Below are positions 13,303 through 26,238 of a stretch of 64,000 nt of DNA, one piece after another. The translations under genes and the position numbers were made by a program. Origin of the DNA: Adineta vaga (taxonomy: Eukaryota; Rotifera). Each line of letters begins with the position of its first letter. Position 1 is the stretch's first letter. The stretch is taken from contig CP075494.1 of the NCBI GenBank assembly GCA_021613535.1, positions 11,966,001-12,030,000 on the forward strand, read 5' to 3'. The notes below the pieces were generated by a model. That model searched no databases and had not been told where the DNA came from. It saw nothing but the letters and a program-made list of their open reading frames with translations.

Positions 13303-14202
13303 TGTCTTTCTTTTTTACTCATGTTTATTTTGATTGAGGAAAAAAAAGTAGCAGGTACATACCATGCAAGAAATCAAGCATAGCCTTTTCAAATCATCAT
13401 TAAAGATGCTCCTTGTATTACACTTGTGCAGAACGAAGAAATATACACATGTGTCAAAGTACATCAATAATAATGATGTTTACTACGCCCAAAAACGTGG
13501 GATTCAATAAACAAGGCGACATTACATATAATATAAAATAGATGTTTAATGAAAGATTAATATTAACTAGTGTTCTTGCAATAGAGTTGTTTTTTGTCAT
13601 TCGTATTTTAAACAATGAACTTATGATTTATAAATAATAATTGATGATGAATTGTTTTAAAAAAAACCATGCAGATTCAAATAATCATTGTTATACTGAA
13701 TTATTCTTCAAAAAACTAGTCAATTCAAAAGAGATGTTTTGAATACAGTGACACTTATAGTAAATATATAAAATAAATTCTTATTTATTTCGTGAAAAGA
13801 AAAACGATATCAATGAAATAGTCCAGTGTTCGTATTCGATACATTTCGATTTATTATCAATTCATACAGAGATATAAATTAAAAATTGTGGTGTATTTTT
13901 CTCGTTATCAGATCAAATAAATATAGGCGATAATCAATATCGATTTTGTCATCTGTAGTAAACAGTACTATAGTTCTCACACATCGGAATTATTTATTCG
14001 TTTCAGTAATATAAGTGGGCGAATAATCTTTTAAATAACAATCTCTGTTTTTTAAAAGCTTGATAAAAAAACCTATTATTTTGTTATTTTTGTATATATA
14101 TATATGTCCTTGTTGCTTGAATTAAACTTAAGATCATATTTAAATATATATATGCTAATCAAGTTCTTTCATTTAGAATTAAATCCACACAATTAATTCC
14201 TC
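13303..14202. other. intergenic, 0.9 kb, divergent promoters
   Basis: Sits between the MS4A-like gene (-) and the phospholipase gene (+), so both promoters lie here. It is AT-rich with a (TA)n tract near 14094-14105 and 14142-14152. Nothing coding seen. Confidence 0.5.
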
Positions 14203-14721
14203 ATGGCTTCATCCTTATTTATCCCCGTTATTCTCTTACTTGTCTCTCTTTTCCAAATCAATGCAACACCTGCACCAGGTCCTGATAGTCAAGGTCGAAA
14301 TTTAATTCAATTCGGTAATATGATTGGAGCAACTTTAAGCACTAGTGCATTGAGCTATAATGGTTATGGTTGTTGGTATGTAGAATTTACAAAAGCAAAA
14401 TTAGATAATACTTTCATCTAATTGAATTCGTTTAGGTGTGGATTTGGTGGTAAAGGTGAACCAGTTGATGCAACTGACGCCTGCTGTAAAGCTCATGATC
14501 TTTGTTACGATGAAATCATTGCTTCCGGTTCAGGACTGTTTTCATGTTCACCTTATATTAGTTTTTACGGTTGGGATATGGATCCAAAAACCCTTCTCCC
14601 TTATTGTAAAGACACACCAGGTACCTGTTCTCATCGTGTCTGTGAATGTGATCGTATTGTTAGTGAATGTTACAAGCGAAACGCTCATACATTCGATAAA
14701 TCTTTAAAATGTCCCAAATAA
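14203..14721 (+). CDS. secreted phospholipase A2
   Basis: Ca2+-dependent sn-2 acyl hydrolase of phospholipids, secreted. Two exons, 14203-14375 and 14436-14721, give 152 aa. The intron splits the Trp codon of the calcium loop: YNGYGCW|CGFGGKG (family YGCYCGxGG). Exon 2 has the active-site signature DACCKAHDLCYD with catalytic His and the neighbouring Asp, and a Cys-rich tail (CSHRVCECDR) that would hold the second catalytic Asp. Residues 1-21 form a signal peptide (MASSLFIPVILLLVSLFQIN). The layout is that of group I/II sPLA2. Digestive or defensive use is inference. Confidence 0.9.
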
Positions 14722-15470
14722 AACAATAAGCACATTCTCAAGATTATTATATCAATATTTCTTCTGGTATTAGAAGTAAATGTCACCTGCATTTATGTTT
14801 TTCTTTTCTTTTAACTCTTCCTCAAGGCTATTTTAAGACAAACGTTTGAACATTTTCGTTTTATGCATTAATTTTCTTTCTTGATAGATTTTGTCAATGT
14901 AATTGAATAATAGTCGAAGATTCAGGGTTAATGACAATCATTTATTTGAATTGAAAGACATTGAATAAGGTCATATAAACACTTTAATGACATACTTAAG
15001 ATACAATCGTAATGAAGTCTCCTAATTGATTTGATAGACATAGACACACAACAAGAAAAGTTCACAATCTAGCACTTTTCAATGAAATTTTTATGCGATA
15101 TAATTTTAAGAATATGTTCTGCATATATTTGACATTTATGTTTAACTTGATGTTGATAGATCAAGTATCTTTTTGAACGTATTTTTACATAATATTTCTT
15201 AGGATAGCTATTCACGCTTTTCACTGAAATTTATTATAAATATTTAAAAAAAAATAAATAGTAGCATTTGTCATAGTGTGTAATAGCATTCTCAACTGAA
15301 TAGAAGAAAGAAAAAATGAAAGCAAAGCTCACACCGGTTATATATGTATTGATAAAAACCAGAAAATTAAATGTGTTTTCATAGAATTACCCCGAGATTG
15401 AAATGTTTGTTCGAGAAAAGAGAAATATTATCTGGCGACATACATAAATTAATTAAAATTTCGAAATTTT
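14722..15470. other. intergenic between convergent genes
   Basis: 3' flanks of the phospholipase (+) and of the first phosphatase (-). Nothing coding or structured seen. Confidence 0.5.
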
Positions 15471-16420
15471 TTACGGAAGATAGAAACGATTGAGAACGGG
15501 TGGAATATATCTGCTTGATCTTAATGTATTAAATCGTGTTGTAAGATATGGATCATCTATGGTGTCATAACTTGAATCATAACGACGTTCTCCAGGTAGA
15601 TCATGTAAAAATGATGAATGAATAAAACTTTTTGAACTTAAAGGACGATAACTTCTTGGACTTGAAAAACTTCGCGAACTTAATGTTGGTAGAGACTGTG
15701 TCGGTGAACGATAAAGATATGATGATGGTTGTTTTGATCCCGATGAATAAGTAGTATTAGTTGTATAAATAGGATTTCTCATCATTGGTCGACGAGGAGA
15801 AGTTGTCATTCCAGTTGATGATAAATAGATATCAGGTATCGAGTCATAAGACGTTTCAATAAATGAAACAGATGTATAACCAAATAGAGACTTTTCATAA
15901 TTCATTAACTAAAGAATGAAAAAAAAAACAACAACAACAATGTTTAGATCACAATGATATGTATTAGTTTTTACTTGTCTAATAAAACCAAAATTTGGCC
16001 CAATAATGGGTCGACGTGACCGTAAATAATAAAATGCATCACGTAGTGACATTTGTTGATATTTCATCAAATAAGCTAAAAAGTACACAAAAATATATCA
16101 TTCTATACAATTGAATGAATCATACCTAAGATAATTGATGCTGATCTCGATCGTCCAACATAACAATGAACCAATGTTTTCTTTCCTTCTTGTAAATTTC
16201 GTTCGATTCGATCAGCTAATCGATCAAAATAAATATGTATTGACGCTGTCGGAATATCAGGTATATTGATTTTTTCATAATCAACTGTTGGACCGAGATC
16301 TTGTCTTGGACAATCCGATGAAATATTGATAACAGAACGTATACCTTTGTTCAATATCGATATGTGAGATTCTAAACCAGATATGTATAAATTTTCGATG
16401 ACTTCCGATATACCCGACAT
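15471..16420 (-). CDS. dual-specificity protein phosphatase A (atypical DUSP)
   Basis: Exons 16126-16420, 15975-16075 and 15471-15908 give 277 aa. The N-terminal 150 residues form a compact DUSP domain: IENLYISG start, general-acid Asp in NIPDIPTA, and active-site P-loop HCYVGRSRSA (HCxxGxSRS), then AYLM and PNFGFIRQL. Such enzymes dephosphorylate Tyr and Ser/Thr in proteins such as MAP kinases; the size is like DUSP14/18/21. A Ser/Arg/Pro-rich tail of about 125 aa (many SSR/SPR and Tyr) is absent from those vertebrate enzymes. Start at 16420 (MSGIS) chosen because a splice acceptor lies about 25 nt upstream. The neighbour at 16660-18034 is a diverged tandem copy with the same domain order. 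Confidence 0.88.
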
Positions 16421-16659
16421 GTCAAATGATCGATTATTGAACAATCTATAACAAATAAAAGAGAAGCAATTCATTCGAAATATTTAATTTTTTTTTGTGA
16501 AACGAAAGAAGTCATTGAGAGAGAGAGAGAAAAAAATAAGAATTTTGCTTTGTTAACAGAATTGAAATTAAAACAAAATCGACCGGAAGACACGCATCTG
16601 ACATTTAAAAACCCACAAATGCGTATCGTATTAAATGAAACAGAAAGAAACATCATTTC

Positions 16660-18034
16660 TCAAGGTTCTAATGGTCTAATAAAACTTGAACGATATGTTG
16701 TATCATAACGTGCACGTTGCTGATCATTATTGACTGTACCAGTCATTGGATTGATCGTATTATTTGGTAAATTATGTTGTTGTTGGTGATGATAATGATG
16801 ATGATGATGATGATGTGGTTGATGATGATTTGTATAACGATGTTTAACATTGGCTGGTACACTGACAGGTATACTTCGACTACTCGTATAAATCGTTGAT
16901 GCAGATGCAAAAGAATTTTGATTTGATCCATTATTTGTTAACGGACGTCCAACACCAGATCGATTTGGTGTTAGAAATGATGGTCTATTAGTAAATATGG
17001 GTGTTTGATATGATGGATTACTAACATAAGTTGAAGCAGCAGCTACGGATGGGCGAATATTAGATTGCGAAGCTAGTGATCGCGATCGTGCAAGACCTAC
17101 TGAACGATTTGAGTATGAATCACGACCACTCGATCGAGTTTGATTGGATATTAAATCACTAGATGCAGTACTACTATTCGTTGGATTATTCATAGTCGAT
17201 GCAAATGAAGAAGTCGAATTAGGTATTGACTCAGTTGGTTTTTGTTGTTGAGTTGTATATTGTTGAATTTCTTCAAATGCAACATCTGGTACATTACCAT
17301 ACTGTGTAGGTATCACTAAAGAAACGAAAAAAAGTAAACATTTCAATTTCCAAAGATCTCTTACTTTTGACACTATTTTGTTTTTTCAGTTGACTTTCAT
17401 ACGCAATTAATTGATTCCAAAATCCCAAATTTGGAAAAACTATTGGACGATGTTTTTTACATAGTAAATATGCATCTCGTAAGGACATATTCATATAACG
17501 TATTAAATATGCACAAACAATTGTCGAACCTATATTTACAAAAGAAAAAGAGAAAAAAAAAATCACAAATCCATATGAAATATAGCATGAAAAATATTTA
17601 TACATACTCCGACTAATACCAGCCATGCAATGAACAAGCACTTTATGTTGTTTATTAGCAGTGAGATGAGCGTGAATTTTATCAGTTATTGTATTAAAAT
17701 AATTACTTATCGGTGAATTTGGAAAATCGAGTATATCGAATTTTTCGAGTTTAATACTTTTTGGATAGACTATAGCAGATGATTCCAATGCAACATTCTT
17801 TTACAAATCATGGCGAAATGAATTAAATATAAAAAGAACAGGAAAATGGAACTTACCACAATATAAGTGATTCCCAATCTTTGAACTTGTTCAAGAGTAG
17901 CTGCCATTTGACCTGGACAAAAATATATTATTGTAAACAGGAGCAGAAAGGATAAAAATCAAACCTGATATAAAAATCTGTGGTGTTATTTCTGAAATAG
18001 CCATTAAAAATGTCATTCGATTAAAACTCGCCAT
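16660..18034 (-). CDS. dual-specificity protein phosphatase B with long low-complexity tail
   Basis: Exons 17965-18034, 17857-17912, 17608-17797, 17365-17529 and 16660-17315 give 378 aa. The DUSP domain (about residues 10-155) has PQIFISG, general acid in ILDFPNSP and catalytic loop HCMAGISRS, followed by AYLIRYMNMSLRDAY and PNLGFWNQLIAYE. The tail of about 215 aa is rich in Ser, Asn, Thr and Gln and includes a His-rich run (16790-16820). It shares domain order and the ending of its catalytic part (RP...PN.GF..QL..YE) with phosphatase A directly downstream, so the pair looks like an old tandem duplication. The extra intron within the active-site region (after SR) is not in copy A. Confidence 0.88.
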
Positions 18035-19652
18035 TGTTATTCGATTAATGGATAGGTTGATAAATGATTAGAATGAGAATTAACAATATGAATGTTGCAT
18101 GACAACAGAACAAAAATGACTATTTAGAAATCTGAAAAAAAATATAAACTTATGCCTTGAAATGTCGACCGAAAGAATTAACGGAAGAGAAAAAGAAACG
18201 ATTGTTCTTTAACATCGTTTGTCGCCTGCTAGGATGTTATTTAGCAACCTACACGAAAATCACGTGTCCTAGTAACGACTTTTCGAGAAACACCTACACA
18301 TTGATAAAATAATATCATTCCATTGAAGTCATAAATTTCTTGTCCGTTGGAAATTCAAGTTTATTATATTAATTCTAGTATTAATCAAAAAAATTTGATT
18401 GATGAATATGATTGGTTAATTTTTAACGAATAGAATAATTTGTGGCAAAGTGAATCATTGAAAAACTTGTTTTTCTGACAATAATCAATTTCTTCTTATT
18501 TTTATGTCAAGTGCAAACCAAACTTGATCCTGTTTTTTTGTTATGTATTGCTATTTACAACACCCACACATAAACTAAAACACAATCTTCATCAATATTG
18601 CACTGACTGAATCTCAATATTCTAGTCAATAATTGAAATATACATATAGATAATTTAATTATAGAAGATGATGTTTGATTAAGAATTTTCTTCTTTTTAT
18701 TTCTTAATTTAAAATCGTTTTGTCTTTTAGATGATTACTGATCTTTCTTTTTCTTTTCTTACATGTTCATATATGTATACGTATATATATATATATATTT
18801 ACATATGAATGCCATTTGATATTCAGTCAATAGACCACGCAATGGCTTCTTCTTGTTCGTCGAAGAGAATTTATGCATTTATTCTCGTTCTTTTATTCCT
18901 GCTTTCTGACAAATATAAAAAAGAATTTGGTCAGCTGGATATGAACATATATCGCTAGAAGTTGATCACGTATGTGTTGGTTGACTTCTTACTCTAATCA
19001 AGCGAATGATAATCGCTTTCTGTCCACTTCGCTTGTTGTAACAACAATATTGCCTTGATCAATGAGTGCTGCCATACATGCTTACGCAAGCTCATCATAT
19101 ATGTGTGCCCTTTTATCTCTCATAACCGCAGTATTTTACATGTCCGAAGGATGATGAAGATATAACGTCAGAAAATCGAGTAAAAGTTATCGAAGAAAGC
19201 TGCTATTTTTTCCCTTGTCCTTATAATCATGATGAAATTCGTCTCATCTTTAGATTAATATATAGTTGTTATTGTCTACGCGAGTTTGACCTTGACTAAT
19301 AGTATATCGATTTCTGTAAACACGTACAAACACTAGAACGATAATATCCTATGTCTTGATGATAATCGCCCACAAGTGTGTAGAAGAAAGAATTTATCCT
19401 GTTTCTGATTGACCGTAACAATGTTCAGACGAGATAGATATATATCTCTATATGTAAACCTTGATTTATATGAGATCCATCACTAAAACTGTTGGTGATA
19501 CAAATCTCTCGTTTTCTTTTTCTTCTTTCTTTATCATCATTGATGCTTTCCGAAGGACACATCCGTCCGTTTTCAGGCGAGAAAATGTTTATGTAAACAG
19601 TGAAGCATGGACACCGTGCTAACTGAGAAGCATCCGTTTTGTTTAACTAATA

Positions 19653-19723
19653 CCGCCACCGCCACCACCACCATCATCATCATAATCATTATCATCATCA
19701 TCATCATCATCATCGTCGTCGTC
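19653..19723. repeat. CCA/ATC trinucleotide microsatellite
   Basis: (CCR)n passing into (ATC)n and ending in (GTC)n, about 70 bp, within the non-coding region before the tensin-like gene. Confidence 0.9.
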
Positions 19724-20003
19724 TAGAACATCAACATAGACTGAGAGCGTCTAACTAAGTTAGACTGCACCATTTTGTCCCCTGTTGAATGAATTCATCG
19801 TGCATGCACATACATATTCACATAGAACGAGAAGAGAAGAAAAAAAAAGAATGTGGGTGAATCGTATGCATATGCAACTTGGCAGTAGGCGATACATTGT
19901 CGCATCATTCATATATTTTTTTTTGTGTTAGTTCTTTACTGCTCAAGTGAACACCGGCGTCAATGGTATGTTTGATGTAGATTTATACATATGAGAGAAA
20001 AAG

Positions 20004-20084
20004 AATGAAAGAAAGAAAGAAAAATGAAATCGATTCGTAATCGAAAGATGAGACAACAGGTGTGATGATGATGATGATGATGAT
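20004..20084. repeat. GAAA and GAT microsatellites
   Basis: A (GAAA)n tract at 20004-20024 and a (GAT)n tract at 20063-20084, separated by about 40 bp. Confidence 0.85.
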
Positions 20085-21019
20085 CACTGTGTAATGTGTA
20101 TGTGAATAAGAACTTGAATTAGTTGGTGTCTCGTGAATAGACAAAAAAAACGAATAAAGATAATGTGAGAAAATGAGAGACTAGGGAAGATAGACAAGCG
20201 ACGCTAATTGTCTTACTTGTTTCTTTTACAATTTTTTTTGTAACGATTATAAATGACATCATGTCTATAAGACGATTTGTTTTGTCACTTTCATTTACTA
20301 TCTACTATCACTTATATATTGATCTGTATTTACAGTTAAACGTTTGTCTTTGGAAGACTCTTTCTCTATACAATTCTGTCGTTTAGCTTTGTTGATTCTT
20401 TCTTCATTTATTTCTTTTTCTTTCTCTTTTTTTATGTCTTTCTTCCGGTTTCATTTCTCTTTTTTTTTAGATGAATGAGTTTTGATGACTCTAACAGTAA
20501 ACGATGGCTTAAACATCGTTTAATTGGTATGTATATATACACATCTATTTATAGGGAAAATATTCTTGCTAACAACAACGGACTATTTTTTGTTCTGTAT
20601 TTCAATACTTTATTCTCAGAAAAAAAGACGAAAGTAGTTATTTAAAAGAAATCTTTTAAATAAAACATCATATCATTGATTGAATCGAATCGAATCGTTT
20701 TTTTCTCGATAATTGTATTAATTATATGCACATCTATACTATGCCTTTCATCAAAAATTTCCTAAATCGATTTATTGCATATATACATATATATGTATAC
20801 ATACATACAATCGATGGTAGTTTTTTTTCTCTCGTTCGTCACAGTATGTATGTATCAGATAAAGTAATACAGCATGATAGGAAACGAACGAACGAACAGA
20901 GTGCAAGTCGCTGATGCCATTATGTAGGCAATAGGAGAGACGACGGACGCTCTCGTCTCAATACCAAAATGAGGGATGAGGAAAGAGTTACGTAAAAAAT
21001 TGTGCACACATAAACAGAG

Positions 21020-21057
21020 AAGAAAGAAGAAGAGAAAGAAAGAAAGAAAGAAAAAAA
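21020..21057. repeat. GAAA microsatellite
   Basis: Purine-only (GAA/GAAA)n run about 180 bp before the tensin start codon. Confidence 0.85.
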
Positions 21058-21239
21058 TGAATGGTACCGCTGTAAAGAGATAGAAAAACAGATCCTCCGA
21101 CTATTCTAACTATTCTTCTTCCTTATTTAATGGAGGCGAACATCTCTTTCATTCTTTTTTCTGTCCCTATGTTTCTCTGGCACCAGCACATTATTAATGT
21201 TGTTCGTTGATTTTTTTTCTTTCTCTTTTGTTCTAGGCT

Positions 21240-24200
21240 ATGTACAAAAACGTGCAAGTCAATCATTATAACAACGCTCCTAGTACAACTACTTCTTCTT
21301 CGACTACTTCTTCTTCCTTTCCATCACATACAACGACCCAAAAGGCGACTAGCTTGCCTGTACAAATAACTAGAGCCTTTTCTCCTTCGTCACATAGTAG
21401 CAATATTGGTGACAACGGTATATCATTACCTATTTCTTTTCAAACTTCCGAACAAATTATGTCATCAACATCGTCATCAAAATTAAAATCTGATGTTGAT
21501 CAACTAGATGATCTGGTTAAAGATTTACTAACGGAAGTGAATCGACCAATTAGTGAATCAAATAATCATCGATATACATATCAACGTCATTCAAATAATG
21601 ATCTATCAAATTCAAGAGTATCTTCATCATCAACAATAACAAATCCAAAACGTTATGATTTCGAAACTCCACAACATTCAAAAACAGTACGAGAAGAACG
21701 CATACGTATTAAACGTGGTGGTAGTAATAATGAAATTCCGATAACAACATCAACATCATCAATGGCAACAACTACAACAACAAACACAAGCAAACCACAA
21801 ATATCATCATCCGTTATTGATGAGCATCTTATTGATTCATTATTAGAAAGCGTTCAAAATACATTAAGAAAACGTGCCCAACGAAATCAATCAAATTGGT
21901 CAACAGATGTACCCGTACATAATCGACGAACTTATAGTTCAAGTGCTTCTTACAATACCGACTCGGTCCATCGGGTAACTTTATTCTCTTTTCAATTAGC
22001 TAAAGATTCGCTTGACTAATCAGCACATTTTGATATTTAATAGAGAAAGAAAACGGAGAATAGAATATGTTCATTCAGTTGTTCAAGGAAAGAAATGATG
22101 TCAAGAACTAAAGGAAAAAATTGTTTTTTATCATTTCGATTAGAAAAAAGATACAAAGATTGCGTAAGAAAAATTCATAAGAAAAACATTTTACCTTGAA
22201 ACGAGATTCATCAACTTGAAAAAAAATATACATATGTATACCTACTTCATTGAATGGTACTTATAACATTGCTTTTTATGACTTTGAAATATATCATTCA
22301 AAACTTCACTGATATCAGTCATATCAAAGATCGATCTATTAGATTGATTGATTATATATGTCTGGACAATCGACAAATACTTAAGAAACACTTTAATCTT
22401 TTCGTATTTATTTAGATGGATCCTAATCGAGGTCGATTTCCAATAAAACTTAATCGAACGGATAGTCCAACAAGTACATTATCATCAAAACGAAATTACA
22501 ATCGAAATGATTCTCGAGGTAACTGAAAAGAATTTCCTTTTTCTCTCTTAGTAATAAAAGTAATCCTTTAATTTTTTTCATTATTAAAGATGGTTATATA
22601 TCTGGATCAACGAGTACCATTCCGGCACATTTCCGTGCAACATCAGAGCCACCACCGGATGGACCTATTGAACTACGTCGTATGGATTTAATTCGTTCAC
22701 CTTCTCGCACATACATGGATGCACCTCCACCAAATGAATATTATCATTATTCACATTCAACATTACCATCAAGTGGTATTCGTGTACGTGGTGGTCATGA
22801 TTATTCTGGCTATGACACAGATACAGGTTTAATGACATCTCGTGTTTATGCTCCTCGATATTATCATGCTCCACCTCCATCACAACCAATCTATCCATAT
22901 CATTATCAACAACATCATCATCCGGAACCACAGCGTCCGATGTTTCGGCCTGATGGTTATGATACAGATAGTGGTTTGATCAGTAGTGGTCGTTTACGTA
23001 TGACACGTACATTATCACCACGTATGGCTGTTATACCAGAAACGGTTGTTATTAATAATCGAATGGTATCTTCGTCAAATTTAAATCAAATACCAACTGA
23101 TGTACGTGGCAGTACATTTCTTAATCAAAATAATCGTTCACAATATCTCGCTGGTTATGAAACTGATTCAAGTATAAATACACGACAACATGTCAATGAA
23201 TATCGACAAATACCTGTCGATATACACTGTAGTGATAGTGGTTGGGTAGGAAATCAATCAATGACGCGATCAAGTTCACAACAACCACAACCACAACAAC
23301 AACAACAACAACAAAGATTTACTGATAATCGACAAGCACAAGAGCAAATACGTGCGATGTCAATACCTGTTTATACTCAACAATCGGAACAACAGAAACG
23401 AGTAAGAATCAAAAAGATTTTTGACCTTTTTTCCTTTCCAATTATCCTTCAAAAATATACAAAAAAAAGCATGGATATATCTATGCACGGAATGTTTTCA
23501 ACAAAAAAGAGAAAACAGAAAACAACATTCCATTAATCTATATCTAATCTAGACAACAAGTGTAACACCATCACCTTCATTATCTACTAATAAAACAAAT
23601 AAAAAAGATGTTACAATAATTCCAACTATTTTTCCTGGTTCTGTTGGTCTATCAAATCCATTGAGTGATCATAAACAACACCAACATCAACAACAAATAT
23701 TTGAATCGGATACGACACGTAAAATTTCGAATGATAATATTACAAATCGATCTACCAGACCACATGGTATTATTATCGATAGTACTGTAATTCAATCATC
23801 TGTTGATTCAGCTATAACAAATCCACAAATAGTTTCGACTACACCCGAGATTGTAAGAAATACACGTTTGACGTGATCATTCACTCCCTACGCTCGAAAC
23901 CGTTTTATTTGATTGCTGTGAATATTTGTGAACTTTTTATTAAAACCAATTTTCGATTTTCTTTTACAGAATCCTAAAACCAATGTGGATAGTCAAACAA
24001 CGACAGTAACAAAAATCACTACGGCAACACCTACTTTTCCCGTAATTAATCAATCTTGTATGTATACTATTAGAGTTCATGTCTGGAATCAATCAATTAT
24101 GTCTATTCTTTTTTCTTAATCAGATAATGCTAATGTTCAATCACGTGTCGGCAACAGGTACAAAAAAGCGTTCATACTAATTAAAATTTTATTGACCTGT

Positions 24201-25757
24201 TCTTTTCTTCTACAGTTCAATTCGAAATACTCAGGAGACTTCACAACAATCAAGTGTTTCTTCTCCTGGAGGTATGATTATTTCATAACTAAACATTTAT
24301 TTCTTTTCAATGAAAACAAATGTTGTTTTCATTATCAAATAGAAGACACGATGTCCTTATAACAGAAGTGTGTGCATGCGTCTATGTCTAACTAATCCTT
24401 TCAAATTTCTTGTTTATTCTTACATATCAAATGACAAATAGAAATAATTTTATCAATATTTTTGCTTTCTAGAAACGGATGTACATCGTACGGGTGCTTA
24501 TCAAGCGCATAATGTTAGTCAATTTTGGTATAAAGAAAAACTATCACGTGAAGATGGTATACAGGATTCTTTATGAAAACCATGAAGTTTAATTTGATGT
24601 TTATTTATTATTTATAGCGATCAATTTACTCAAAACAAAACCCCCAGGAACATTTCTTATTCGTGATAGTCAAGGTTTTCCAGGTTCTTATGGTTTAGCA
24701 GTTAAAGTCGAGAAATTACCAACGGGTATTCAATCAAAACCAGGTTTGTTTCTTCGAATGTAACGACATGATTAAATTCAAAGAAAAATGAATTTCTTTT
24801 CTCTCAGGTGCTGATCCAAATGCTGAACTTGTTCGACACTATCTAGTTGAACGAACACATACAGGACATGTTCGACTGAAAGGTTGTCCTAATGAACCTG
24901 ATTTTGGTATACTCATCTACATTAAAATAGTATCTGTTATGAACTTAAGTTTGTTTTTTTTAGCGAATCTCTCTGCATTAGTTTATCAACATACGATTTC
25001 TGCACTTGCATTACCAACAAAACTTGTATTACCAACTAACGATATTGCAGAAGACTATCGTCCTGTAGTAAATCAACATCAAGAAACAAAAAAAATGTCT
25101 GTTCGAGATTTATTGGAAAAAGGAGCTGGTAAAATCAAATATTTCAGATTGATATCATTCGAAAAAAAAACTCTTCGTCGTCTTTTTTCTTTTTAGCTTG
25201 TAATGTTGTTTATTTAAATGATGTTGATGTCGAATCGTTATCCGGTCAAATGGCTGTAGCAAAAGCTTTACGTAGCACATTTGATAATGCTGAACGTTTA
25301 CAAGCTACTATTGTTAACTTTAAAGTTTCAAGTAATGGTATTACTTTAACTGATACAAAGAAAAAGTATGTTGAATTTTTCTTCTTGAAATATTTCTTAT
25401 TTGATGAAATTGTTTTTGTTAAGAATTTTTTCACGACGTCATTTTCCTAAAGAATATGTTACGTATTGTGGAGCTGATTATGAAACCGATCGTTTTTGGA
25501 CCTATCAATTTGGCGATCTTGATATGTTACCACGAGCAAAGTCTGATAAGCTTTTGTCTTTTTACGGAAAAAGATTAACTCTACTTTTTCGATTTTCTTT
25601 CAGATGTTTTGGTTTTGTTTCAAAGAAAATAAATGGTGCAAAATCTTCTCAACCAGAAAATGAATGTCATATATTTGCGGAACTTGATCCATCTCAACCC
25701 TCAAATGCTATCGTTAATTTTGTTTCAAAAATTATGATTGGCAGTGTACCTGTTTAA
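21240..25757 (+). CDS. tensin-like adaptor with SH2 and PTB domains (blistery type)
   Basis: Focal-adhesion adaptor linking integrin tails to actin and phosphotyrosine signalling. Fourteen exons (21240-21974, 22416-22518, 22590-23401, 23553-23852, 23970-24057, 24124-24157, 24216-24271, 24473-24556, 24618-24743, 24808-24906, 24964-25128, 25197-25365, 25424-25540, 25604-25757) give about 1013 aa in an unbroken frame. The first 700 residues are low-complexity Ser/Thr/Gln with repeated GYDTDxGL or GYETDSS motifs. The SH2 domain starts FWYKEKLSREDAINLLK, with phosphotyrosine-binding Arg in TFLIRDS, and reads on to NLSALVYQHTISALALP as in tensins. The PTB follows (NVVYLNDVDVESLSG, HFPKEYVTYCG, CHIFAELDPSQPSNAIVNFV). 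The N-terminal PTEN-like phosphatase and C2 domains of vertebrate tensin-1/2/3 are absent, as in Drosophila blistery. Confidence 0.9.
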
Positions 25758-26238
25758 AACTAATATCGAAAGAGAAATTCAATCGAAATCTATATTCAGA
25801 AGAAGAAGTATTTTTCAAAATGAACATTATTTTCTCTTTCATATCATTCATTGGAGTGTTTTTATTCTTAGAAACTTTTCTTATCGTACAGTTCTTTTTT
25901 TTTTCGTTTCTTTTTTTCTAAATTTGTAGTCGAATGTCAAGTTTTTGTTTTCTCATCCCTTTCCTATATCTTTTTGTTCATCTCAAGTGATAATATTCTT
26001 CTCTATTATCGTTCTCGAAGAGATCTATAAATCTAACAAAATACAATTTTTATCTATATATATATAAATATCTTCTACGAAAAAAAAACAAACAAACAGT
26101 GATCAATATAATGACCCTTGTTCTTGTGTCTGTTGGTGCTTGCTTTAATCTTTAATATATATATATATGTTTTTTTCTTGTTTCTTTTCTTCTTGAGTAT
26201 TCAAATGTATGATCTTCTAGAAAGTTAAAAAATAAAAT
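25758..26238. other. intergenic, 0.5 kb
   Basis: 3' UTR of the tensin-like gene and promoter of the aldo-keto reductase, with T-rich runs and a (TA)n tract near 26155. A splice acceptor at 26218-26220 lies 18 nt before the next start codon. Confidence 0.5.

Larger units (their letters stand above)
18035..21239. other. 3.2 kb non-coding stretch upstream of the tensin-like gene
   Basis: The longest gene-free stretch of the window. Base composition is less AT-biased than other intergenic parts and there are many simple repeats. No long open frame or recognisable domain is seen on either strand. A splice acceptor at 21236 directly before the tensin start means at least one 5' exon, or a trans-spliced leader, lies upstream. 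A regulatory region for tensin and phosphatase B is the natural reading. Confidence 0.55.

Noticed and set aside
16743-16931. Ile-rich frame over the phosphatase B tail
   Set aside because: Shadow of the GAT/ATG repeat encoding the His-rich run in the real frame.
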